A stretch of 64,000 nucleotides of DNA from Bryopsis sp. KO-2023 (Eukaryota; Chlorophyta; Ulvophyceae; Bryopsidales; Bryopsidaceae), in NCBI GenBank assembly GCA_030272585.1, contig BSYQ01000003.1:2666001-2730000 (forward strand). The letters are read 5' to 3'. The first letter of the stretch is position 1. Each line of letters starts with the position of its first letter. The notes under the pieces are model-generated. The model worked only from the letters and a program-made list of their open reading frames with translations. It was not told where the DNA came from and made no database searches. A program made the position numbers and the translations under genes. This document shows positions 23,106 through 33,603 of the stretch, one piece after another.

Positions 23106-26100
23106 TTACAGGTTTTCCAAGTTCAAAATCGACTGCATAAGGTTATCTTCGTTTCGCCTCTGTGCAGAAATCTGCTCCTCCTGCACGAGCTGTATGGCCC
23201 GCTGCATCATCGTCTGAAGGCCAGTCACGTTTTGCAGAACTCGCAACCGGGGCACCTTTGGAGGCAGGACTTGGGGTGTCGCTTTGAATCCCGCGTCCCT
23301 GAGCAACTTGAGCCGCACCTCGTCGATAGGCTTTTGGGTCAAGTACACACGCTTATCGCGATGATGCTGCTCCAGGCGTTCATGGAAATGACCGGTTTCC
23401 TTCACAAGCTGCTCGTCAATCACCTGAAGAAAGCAAGCGAAGACGGACTCTTAGTGCTCACTTGTTCCTTTCGAGAATGAGTTGGAATGGTGCAGGGATT
23501 TGCGTTTTGTTTCGAATGCAACCATGGCTGACACCTGAGCTTTAATGTTTTTAGGAATCCTCATCATCAAAGCAGCCAATGTGAGCAGCCTCTCGTAGTC
23601 TGGCTTGTCCTCATCCTTGGGCTTAACCTTGAGTTGAGCTCCTTTAGTGTTTGTCGAGTTTTCGAAAGCCCCCAAGCTGTTCATCGGACAGACCTTCTTC
23701 TTACCACTCGGCCTGGGATCCACCTTGAGTTCCAAAAAAGACCCTGGTTTCGTCAGCGACCCAATGCTCAGTTTGTGGACCTGCGAGCCTTTTGATGGAT
23801 TTTTGTAAGGCCAATCTACTGACCACATCGGCAGGGTGGAAGAACATACTCCTCGACAGGGGTGCAGCTTTTCTTTTGGTGCTTCGACGAGGCTGCTTTT
23901 TGTTGGTCTTGTGGTTGTACTTCAGCAGACTCGTCTCAAACCTCTGGAATTGCTTGGACAGCAAGAGTCTCTGAGCTGCACGCACTGAACAAAATCCCCG
24001 CCACGCCCTGAAAGAAAAGCGAAAAAAAACAATGAAATAAAACTCACTTGGGTAGTAACTAGACCCTCCTGCTGTCCAGAGCAGGGATCTCCTCCTTCAA
24101 GCCAACAAAGTGAACTCCAACCCTTCCCTACCTCTGTATTACGACCATCAATTGCTTGAATCTCCTCACAGCCAAGGAAATTTGACTCGAATCTTTCAGC
24201 TGTTCCAGGAAATTGTACAATCTTTCCGCGCACGCCTCCCGAGCTCTCTTTTTCTTTTCGACCATGATGGGAGCAGTGAATTTTTGGAGCTTGATGCACG
24301 CGTTCAACAAATCCTTCTTCCTACTCTCGACCAGAATGGCTTTGAACCATGTTGCGATCCTGACGGCGGCCCCTTTTCGTCGGGTGAACTCTGCGCGGAG
24401 CATCTGATTCTTCCGAAGTTGGTCCCGGATAAACTCCATTCGATAACACAGGCTTGTCAGCACCATCCATTTGCGCTCACTGGTTAAAACACAGAAAATC
24501 CTTGCGTGTTAAGGAGTGCTGGAACGAAAGATAGCGCATGCACCTGAGACCTGATACCGTGTCCATCTTCTAGAAATTACACCTGATCACCTTCTCCTCG
24601 TTTTCCTTCTCTTTTTTTCGGCGTTCGCCCTCCTCCAACCTCCTCGTCTCAGCTCTATTTGCTAAGGCCACCTTTCGACTGAGCCAGAACTCTTCGTGGT
24701 CATTGCGACGCTGATGAACATCCCGGCAGTGGATGTTTTTGAGGACTGCACGAGCGCTCACATGGCGAACGTATTCTTTCCTGGAAACATTTGCCAGTTG
24801 AATCAGCCCCAGTGCGGCACCTGGTAGACTAGAAAATTCTCTCCCCCATTCTTTGCCCACCTTGCAGTCGGCGAACCTCCCATTCCAGGACGAGATCCCA
24901 GCACTCGCGTTGGTGCGGTTTGGGGTCGACATGGTAGTTGAACCTTCTCCAAATCGCTCTTCTCTGCTCCCAAAGACTCCACATTGATTTTTCGAAAATT
25001 TATCATGTGGCCTTGGCTGAATCGAGCGCTTTGCATCATGCGTCTCTGATGGCAATAAAAATGCTAATGTCCGAATTGAACGAAAGACCACGAACCTATG
25101 CCCACATTCAAAACTTGCTCCCTGGAGATTGCACCTTTTCATGCTGAAAGACTCTTCTTTCCAATTCGGCTCGAGCCATAGGGTCCTCACGGTAGTTTTC
25201 CAGCTTGACGTCCAAATCTCCTTTGATCCGATGCACCTTTTGTATCTTGAAGTCCTGAGGTAACGATACCGATGTCAGGAGCTTCCCAACCCTCTTCTCA
25301 CTCCAGAACAATATGAACAAAGATTTATTGGAAGGAAATAGACAGATAGGAATGAAAGGTACCCCCAGCCAAGTTTATTGGCAGGTTTTCTTACAGATGA
25401 CGGCACAAACTCGTCCCTTTCCGGCGTCTTGATCGTCCCTGTTTGGATCTTCTGGGACAAATCTTTCGGCCCTTGCAAACGGTTGCATTGTAGGCGGTTC
25501 TCGAGTTCATTGTACAGATTGTCAAACCTTATCGCGCACAAACGTGTCTAAGAAAGAACAGCTTTTTCGGACGAATTGCATTGGGTTATCGCTAAACTGG
25601 GGTGAGGAGGCACACGCACACAGCATGAAATCAATGCTGAACGGACTATGCTGAGACCAACCATGTTCGTTGGTACCGGTTCTCACAGCTGCAGCTTTTT
25701 TAGCGACGGTGCCTGCATTGGGTTTGGCCCATCCCCGGAATATCTTGGATCTTCGAGGGAGGTTAGGTTCTATCCTTGGAACACAGAGCTTGAGGTCGAG
25801 ATGCAACGGAATCTCCTTCAAGCTCGTTCAGCAGTTTTACACAACTGGAGCGCTAAGAAACGGTTGCGAGCCGCCAGTGGAGTGTCTTTGTTGGTGGAAA
25901 TGGGTGCTTAGTTTTTTCATTGTTTAGGGATGGGGTGCACTCATGAGGGCTATGGATATCGGCTTCGAGAATAGGTTGAGTTTCAGCGTTAGACAGGGCC
26001 ACTGAACAACAAAAGGTGTTGGGTGGGTTGGGCTGAGCGACACAACTGCTTTGGTTGGGAAATATGACCTTTTGCGCGATTTGTTTTAATTTTCGACTGC

Positions 26101-26170
26101 TACTGAACAAAGTTTTGGGATCTGGAGCTGTCGGAAGGCCGACGTGGTCGTCGCCGCCGCCTTTTCTCAT
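23106..26170 (-). CDS. IQ-motif coiled-coil protein, 659 aa, possibly flagellar
   Basis: Exons in transcript order: 26170-26069, 25815-25658, 25527-25395, 25254-25135, 25045-24861, 24780-24591, 24475-24132, 24007-23824, 23780-23535, 23423-23106. All phases close (660 codons). The central part is charged coiled coil (ANRAETRRLEEGERRKKEKE). An IQ motif follows across an exon junction, IQRAWRGFCSVRAAQ, fitting IQxxxRGxxxR, which binds calmodulin-type EF-hand proteins. The C-terminal 110 residues are helical (LTQKPIDEVRLKLLRDAGF) and well formed. I cannot name the family. The mix of IQ motif, basic coiled coil and an RPQTAP stretch is typical of axonemal proteins, so a flagellar role is a guess. 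Oddities are a 43-nt intron (23781-23823), a weak acceptor at 25816, and an acceptor read as GTGAG before 24475. Confidence 0.75.
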
Positions 26171-27884
26171 GTTTGACCAGTCTTAACGTATAACGCATAG
26201 GTTCAAACACGGTATACTCTCCATTCGCTGTAGAAGGCCAATTAGTCGAATTCTACGCGGTTCACACCGTGAGACCTCTGCTGTTGGCACCTGAGGCTTC
26301 GCGAAATTAATTTATTGTTTCGTGTAAAATGACAGCAGAATTATTTTTGGAGGGGGTGGGGTCATACAGCAGAAAAATTCATAATTAAACATAAAATGCA
26401 TTTGATTGCAACGAAAAATATACGACACGAAAGTTCTTGGAATCTGAATCCAATCAAACTTTTGTGACAGTGTAACGCCAAGTGGATGACAGTTTACAAA
26501 AACGGTTAGGAAGAGTTCAGATCGAATGAACGGTGGTCGCTAAAGTGGTTCCAGTTGGGACGAAGAAACGAATAAAGGGCAATTGACCAAACTGTAAAGC
26601 ATCTTCCCTTGGAACAAGACTGTGCGTGGACTCAATTTGACTGTAATAACTTTCCATCATGAATCCACCTTGCATCCATGATGAGCTTTGATTGTCTTGT
26701 CCTGGTTTGGTTTGTTGGTTGGTTAACTCCCAAGCAAGAAAACAATGGCAGAACTGACACCATCAGATGACACATACGAAACATTACTTATACCAATTTG
26801 ACCTTACAGTTGTGTTTAATGAACACTGTCCATCCTCCCGAAAAGCTGCACCACCCGAAAATCCAAATTCCACATAAACACATAAATGGTTGTCGACCCA
26901 TAAATTCCAACAAAATAACACCAAGAAAATACATCAATGAGTTGTGAGAAGAGGTGGGGGACTGAGATGTGAGAAAAAAGGGGACTGGTGAAAGAGATTG
27001 TGCTGATCTGGCTGGAGTATTTAGTGGACGATAAGCAAGCATAGTGTTATAACAAACGTTCGTGCGAAGTGGTGTTCTGTGCGAAGTACACAGAACTCGA
27101 CTGTGCAGGGAGGACCAGAAAAGGTCTTTGAATATAGAAAATTCTGTTCTGAACAAAATCCTGAGGTGTTCCACATCCAAGCCTGGATTCATTTGCACAC
27201 ACCTTTCCCCAAAAAATAGTTCCCCACTGGAAGAAAAAGAGGATCTTTGGATTTCACTGAATGGCTGATCGAGTTTCTCCTCTTCCCAGGCGTTCCAGAA
27301 TTGGAGGCGGGGAAACAGTAACTACTGCCACATCTTTTTTTATGCACAGGAAAGCAAGCACATTAAGGCTGTGGATAGGGGACAGCCAATTTGGTAGCCA
27401 GCTCAATAAACAAACAAAATCGACAAAGTATTCATATCTGGAGGCTAAAGGTATACAATGTTAACCTTTGAATATAAAAGGTACATATATACTTTGCACT
27501 TACTGTCTTGAAAACAAAAGAAAAAGCAAAAAGCTAACACTGTCCTGTGTTTTTTTCTGACGAAAGTCTTTGTTTTTGGGTATTGTCCAGGGCCCAATTT
27601 GGAATCTTGATCGTAGAATGATGGAAGGTCCAGTTTGATTGGGGCATGTCATATCACATGTCCTCGTAAGTCGTAAGGTGGTAGATCCGTTCCGAGGGGA
27701 TAAGGAGGAACGCTGAATTGTTTGGTACCCTCTGTAAATAATTTATGGTCACACGCCCTTTCATATATCCACTATTTAATGGAAAAACGAAGAAAGTATG
27801 TTAAAAAGCAAATTTCAAAACTACGATCCTTCACAAACACAGCCGAGCATAGCGCAGAGATTGATGCCTCATCCTGCAGAAAAC
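26171..27884. other. Intergenic region without a supported gene
   Basis: These 1.7 kb lie between two minus-strand genes, so they hold the promoter of the IQ gene and the 3' flank of the hydrolase gene. It is AT-rich with many stops in all frames. No RNA gene or repeat was recognised. Confidence 0.55.
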
Positions 27885-30112
27885 CTACACAACAGAATTT
27901 TTCGGCCTTCCATCGTTTCCCCTCGCCACAAAGTCCAAGACCAAAGAGTTGAATTCGTCTGGCATTTCCAAATACAGCCAATGGTTGGCAGCTTCAAAGA
28001 CGACGTTGGCACAGTCCTTGATAGAGTCACCAACAAACTTGCAGCCCTCCAGAGGAAAAATCTGACTGGTGCCCCCAATCACATTCAAGCATGGCACATT
28101 GATGGAAGCCATGACATGTCGCCAATCATTCTGCAAACCCATCCGTCCACAAAAAAAAAACCTCCTTAGACAGGTAGCTGTACATATCAACATACCCACA
28201 TCCTGCAGCTGTGTGAATGAGCAATAGGTCAATACGTCTTCTTTAAAGCAAGTTTTTGATGTCTCACTACAGCCTAAATCCCGCATTAACTTCATTTCAA
28301 AAAGAAAAAGAGACAACCTTCTGAAAGCAGTTCCGCTGGACGACTCCTACAGCAATAAAATCACCTGTGTGTGGTTTGCCATGAGCTCCCCAAGGTCATC
28401 CGGGTTGCACTTCAGCGTTTCAGCTTTCAAGATTGCACATAATTCGCCGCTCAGAGGTAATGTCAGACAGGCTGCTAACGTGTCATCAGCGGCGGCACCC
28501 AAGTCAGTCCTGAGGGCAGTTTGAAGGTTTGTCAAGGTTTCCATATCATAACAGCCCTTGGATCCCAAAGACCAGTCTTCGGTCTTGTTCTAAAATTTAT
28601 GCACAAAAACACTCAGCAAAGAGACGCAGGTGGGAGTCCATTGGTGAGGAAGGATGGATCCACAACGGCGGGAAACCGGCATGACTAAACCATCTTGCAT
28701 GACAGATTGGCAATGTCTTGGAAAATAACAAATCTGAAAACTCTGGGGGTCCTGATGGGCTGGACATGACACCAGCCACATATATATATATTTATGATTA
28801 AAGAAAGGGGAGAGGTAAACACAACGAAACGAAGGCGACCGCACCTGGAGGGGGGCTTGATCGACAAAAATTGCTTTGGAAATCTTGTCACCTTTGAACG
28901 TGTCGATATAGGCCCAGATAACGGACGCACCCATCGATGTACCGACCAGAGTCACATCCTGCACCAGGACTCGAAAAAAAAAATGATCAGCAACATGTAA
29001 GGAGCGTGGAAAATCAGGTGATTGGAGAGAATCGGACATCTAACTGATTGAAGATGTTTTTTGGTCAGCTTTGGACATGACGTGGTTCACCCAAGCGGCA
29101 AAAGTAAAACACAACATAGGTGTATCCTGCAGCGCCTTACTGAGAGATTCAATTTCGAGATGAAATCCCGAAGATCACCACAAAGCTGAGCAAGCTGGTG
29201 CGGCTGCAAAAATACAAAGACATCTGGATATGAGCCCTCTGTGGTTGATACTCTGTGGGATTTGAAAAAAAAAAGATCAAAGCTTCACAGTGAGAAGTCT
29301 GAGAATGCTTTATCTCCAATCGTCTTATCAGTTTTTCTCGTCCCAAGGAAAAGAAAAAAATGCTGAGGATAGTCGTATTTCTGATGATGTTTACCCCTTT
29401 CTTAATTGAGTCACCATGGAAGCGTAAATCCAAGGCATACACTTGGCACTTTTCGGAGAGTGCCTTGACAGAACACAGAATTCGATGAACAAAGACAACA
29501 AAAAAGCAATGACTACGGGATGAAGCGCCAAAATAGAGATATTTGGGTACCTCCAAATATCAAAACAAGATCTTAATTGGCATCTAGCACTCCTTAGGAA
29601 AGCGAACAGGTCACTTTCTGTTTTTCTGGCTAGAGATCAGAGTTCTGTTTCTGAACGCCAATTTACTTCCAGCCAACATGCTTCCACATGGGAAATTCAG
29701 TTTTTGACAGGTTTCCTCCACTTCCGTTTGTTCTTTTTTCCAGACCAGACCCCCCCCCCCCCAAAGTTCCAAATGTATCCAGATATGTTCCTGTGAACAT
29801 TTACTTCTTTGAAGAATAAAAAAAGCAAAGCACCTCAATGTTCAGATCAAAATATCGATGGGAGCCGCTCCATCCTGAAAAAAACACAGAAAAAAACATG
29901 GATGTTCAGCTTTCAATATTTTGATAACGTGGAGATGAGTTCTGACGAGTGTGGCAGGGGCAAATTCCCCCTGCTGGATTCCACAAACACTGAGTTAAAA
30001 AAAAACGATCTGTTCACGTCAGCTTAATACCATGAATTAGTATCACAACGGGGCCTTCCGTTCCTCGTTTTGTGTAGGCGATCTTTCCGTCGGGCACTTC
30101 GACATATTCCAT
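27885..30112 (-). CDS. Alpha/beta-hydrolase fold protein, 279 aa
   Basis: Exons in transcript order: 30112-30031, 29874-29834, 29463-29395, 29203-29141, 28958-28845, 28589-28365, 28130-27885. All phases close (280 codons). Visible fold elements: VVILIHGWSGSH with the oxyanion HG, VYALDLRFHGDS, the nucleophile elbow GTSMG with Ser93, and ANHW with the likely catalytic His248. Length is usual for single-domain members (epoxide hydrolase, haloperoxidase or esterase-like). At the usual acid position the sequence reads GGTSQIF instead of GxxD, so the triad acid is missing or supplied elsewhere. No targeting signal is evident. The substrate cannot be deduced. The start ATG begins at strand one of the fold. 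The gene is divergent from the phytocyanin-like gene 470 bp away. Confidence 0.88.
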
Positions 30113-30583
30113 TGCGGCAGAATCCAAGCAGCAAGAAAAGGGCCCAGCACCAAACTACTGGCGGGGGGTGCTTGTATGTAAAATTCAGATGTTGATTGAA
30201 TGGCTGGTTGATCGATTGATTGGCTGGTCGATTGTTCGTTCATTTGAAGCCACGACTGGCGTTGCAGCAAATCGATCGGCGGCTGCGATGTGACCTGCCA
30301 CACCGTTGGGATCGAGGACACGACTCAAAATCGCCACAGCACATAAGAGAAAAGAGCGCTCCCCTCACAAATCGCGAATCTCCCCTTACAGAATTTCCTA
30401 TCTTCGCTCAGCTCCAAGCCCTGGGCCTTCGTAGAGGTAGTTATGGGGGAAATACCATTCCCAGTGCCCGTGTTTTTTTCGAAACAGGAGAGCATGCGTT
30501 TGTCAGACTGTTTTTAGATCTGGATGGAGAGGAATCTAAGTTTTTGGGTGGTGGGTGCATAGGTGGGACGCGAATCGATCGAG
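30113..30583. promoter_or_regulatory. Divergent promoter region of hydrolase and phytocyanin-like genes
   Basis: About 470 bp separate divergent starts. It contains clustered near-repeats of GATTGATTGG/TGGTTGATCGAT around 30190-30240. I recognise no defined promoter element. Confidence 0.45.
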
Positions 30584-31132
30584 ATGGCCAGCAGCATGAA
30601 GCAGCGTCTCGCGATTGCGATTTTCATTTTCTGCTGTTTGGGTTTATCGCCGGTGGTGGAGGCTCAGATCCGAGAGACGGTCAAAAAAGAACCGGTGAAA
30701 GAAACGACTCGTGTAAAGAAAGCGAAAGCAAAGAAAGAACCAGCGATCGTCATTACGATCGGTGACGTTGCCCCCTCTGCTGAAGAGGAGGAGGACGACG
30801 ACGAGGATGTGGCCGCTGTGGAGGATGTTCGCTCGGAACCTAGAGAATACATTATTGGCGGCGACATCGGCTGGACCGTCCAAGCCTATGAAGATATTAC
30901 GGACGCTATCGTCGGGGATATCCTCGTTTTTGTGTACCAGCCGTTCCACACTGTCTGGGAAGTGCCGGAGAGGACCTGCAATTTCGAAGAGGGGACGGAG
31001 TTGGCGGGGTTGACGGATTCGCCATTCAAATTGGAACTCGAGGAGCCAGGGACGATTCACATATCGGACGACGGCAGCGGGCGCTGCGAGTCTGGCAAGC
31101 TGTTCTCTGTGACAGTCAGCGAGGCCCCCTGA
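30584..31132 (+). CDS. Secreted phytocyanin-like protein lacking copper ligands, 182 aa
   Basis: Single exon. Residues 1-27 are a signal peptide (IAIFIFCCLGLSPVVEA). A Lys-rich then Glu/Asp-rich linker follows (about 28-85), then a cupredoxin domain: GGDIGWTV, VGDILVFVYQPFHTVWEV and a C-terminal GRCESGKLFSVTV. This follows the phytocyanin plan (GDxxGWT, vGDxLxFxY, HxVxEV, GxHCxxGxK). In copper-binding members the late segment reads YFxCxxxxHC; here it is HISDDGSGRC, so the ligand Cys is Ser and the ligand His is Arg. The first His (FHTV) and two Cys that could form the usual disulphide remain. It therefore resembles early-nodulin-like members that do not bind copper. No C-terminal GPI signal is visible. 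A cell-surface or extracellular role is inferred. Confidence 0.8.
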   Translation: MASSMKQRLAIAIFIFCCLGLSPVVEAQIRETVKKEPVKETTRVKKAKAKKEPAIVITIGDVAPSAEEEEDDDEDVAAVEDVRSEPREYIIGGDIGWTVQAYEDITDAIVGDILVFVYQPFHTVWEVPERTCNFEEGTELAGLTDSPFKLELEEPGTIHISDDGSGRCESGKLFSVTVSEAP

Positions 31133-32159
31133 ACTTTTCCATTTGCGATTTCTTTCAACTGTTTTCCTTGATAGATTTTCTCCCTGTGAATGCAGTGTTT
31201 ACTTTTAGTTGGTGTTCTGATAAGCAAGAGTCCTTTCATTTTTTTTTTAATCTAGAGGGATAGATTCGGTTTTATATGGTGATGAGGCTGTGATTGTTGC
31301 ATGATTAGTACAAAAAAGGATTCTGTCTGCTGAGTGTGTGAGGGTTGATGAGTGAACAAGGGTGGAAGGAACACTGTTGTGACTACAAATGATTCCTTTG
31401 CAAGTACTGAAAAAAAAGGAAAGTGAAACAAAAGGCTTTGATATGAGGATCAAGTTGATCACTTTATTTGTTACAAAGTATGTTTTGATATGGATGTGTC
31501 GACATCAAGATAACTCTACACAATTCGATTTTTGTGATTAGATGGGATGATATTTTAGGCTGAAAAAATGTTCATACAATCATGAAGTGAACAAATGTGT
31601 TATGAAGTCGATCAGTGAATGGTATTGTTTTTTTCTGGAGGTGATTGAAGGGGTATATAAAACAGGAAATAGCAAAGCACATATAGATCACACCAAACAA
31701 ATGTGTTCAACGGTTAGTTTACACAATTACATCCCATAATGACAGGTCACCTAATCTTAACTTCCTACCCCATAATTAACACGTCAAGCAAAACCTAATT
31801 GCCATACATCACAGGCCATTTCACCTAAAGCAAGTATTGTGTTCAGAAGAAACACCCTTTCATTACTGGGGGGTATGACTCTAAGAATTACCCACCACAA
31901 TTTCCAAAAATGTTGTAACTTAACTACTCTGTAGCTGAAGGAATAACGAACTTCCATCATAAACCCTCCTAACCCAAAGTCTGCATAGACTCGTCTTTCA
32001 AAAATTTCTCACAGATTGGCATCAATCAAAGCACTTTGAAACAAATTCCAAACAAATGAGGAAGTTCCCAAAATCACAAAACTTGTCGATCGTTTTAGTA
32101 GTCTCTTCCAACTGTGCTGGAATCCAGTTGGAATTCTCATACTTGCAGGGTATATCCAA
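31133..32159. other. AT-rich convergent 3' spacer
   Basis: About 1 kb between the phytocyanin-like gene (+) and the Ala-rich gene (-). No open frame, repeat or RNA gene could be supported. It is probably both 3' UTRs and spacer. Confidence 0.5.
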
Positions 32160-33603
32160 TTACCCTCTCCGGCAGAATCTGCATCGGCTAGTACTCCCAA
32201 AGGAATTTCCACGGGCATCGCTGCGGGCATTACCGCTGGCACCTACATTGGTGTTGCTGCCCGCGTCGCTTGATTCATCGACGCCAATATTACCAGAGGC
32301 GCCAGTGCCAGCGCCAGAGGACCCTGATTACACAATTAAGCCCTTCAGCAGGAAGCTATGCAATGACCAGGAGCTGTGGCTGTCCAAAAACAACAATTCT
32401 GACAATTTTGAGTGGACAAGCTGTGTTTCGGGTAGCCTGGGTATGATTGATCGAAAGGATTAATTTTAGACGGCAGAAACTCGCAAAGCACCTCCAGAAT
32501 TCTCGGCAACAGCTGCCGCTACGACGTCCACTGTGAGGGTGACAACGGCACTGGCCGCATTTTGTTGCACGGCGAAGGCAGAACCACCATTAGCGCTGGC
32601 GCTGGCCTCAGAGTTTGAGATTGCACGGAGGACTCGATTCTCTACCACTCTTATCTGGGTAAGAAAAGTGAGTACATGTGTTAGCGCATTCAAATTCACT
32701 CGACTGTCGAACTATGGTACGTGAGTGTTGCGAATAGCTTCAGCCACATACCTTACTGATGGCCGCAGCGGAAGTTCCCCTGCCGAATGCTATGGCAAGC
32801 GCAGAGGCAAAACCTTCAGCGTAAGCGAACGCAACTGCTCTCGCATTGGACCTGCAGAGAACGGGCACGAAGTCAGAAACCCGAAACACAAGCTACTTAA
32901 GTTACCGATGGAAACCTGGTTCCGCTGGAAAAACATACCTTGCAGAGCTATTGGCTGTAGACCCTGGCGTAGAGGATGCGTCTGCACGAGCGAACGTGTA
33001 GACCGAAGCGAACGCGGTTCCAACAGCCCTTGCGGCGGCTCGTACCTCAGCCCTTGTGCCACCCCCTTTGGCAACAGCGATTACGTTCGCAAAGGCGCTG
33101 ACAAATACATCCTTGCTCACAGCCTGCGTGTGGGTGCAAAGCGTTTTTCAAATTCCTTGAGGGTACCTCAATCTTATGCAAAAACGCGCATCCGACATGA
33201 CCGTGCGATGACGAATGTGAAATGTTACACATATCTATCTGTGCGCAGAGGCTCAGAGCCAACTGTGCTACAGGAGGTGAAAACAGTGCACACAACCCAA
33301 GAAACGCGGAACGCGGGCTCACCTGTGCAATCGCCTGTGAAGAAGCGCTCGCTTGCGATTGAAGGAGAAGCCTTGCAGAGTTCCCTGCAGTAAAGACAAC
33401 TATTCACGCAGTGTAGACTTTGTAGTTTCCCCTCCTCGTCGACAGATTGGCAAAGCACGAAAACACAAAGAAGAGCCGAGATTGGAAAGCCCGCGACACA
33501 ACGGGGGTTTTCGTTTCGCTCGAAGCTCACCTTTCTCAGCCGTGCTGGAGTGCACGTGAAGGATCAGGAGAGCGGCCACAATAGCGTAACGAGTCCAAGC
33601 CAT
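32160..33603 (-). CDS. Secreted Ala/Ser-rich protein, 202 aa or alternative C-terminus
   Basis: Exons in transcript order: 33603-33531, 33384-33323, 33123-32939, 32851-32752, 32654-32466. All phases close (203 codons). Residues 1-22 are a signal peptide (MAWTRYAIVAALLILHVHSS). The mature part is very rich in Ala, Ser, Val and Phe with recurring AFA units (VSAFANVIAVAK, AVAFAYAEGFASALAIAFG), contains no Cys and has no recognisable domain. An alternative ending uses a donor at 32492 in the last exon and joins, in phase, an exon 32323-32160 that adds a Gly/Ser/Asn tail ending SRCRFCRRG. The composition recalls structural extracellular proteins. A coat, scale or matrix role is a guess. I do not recognise the family. 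The gene is divergent from the armadillo gene. Confidence 0.72.
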
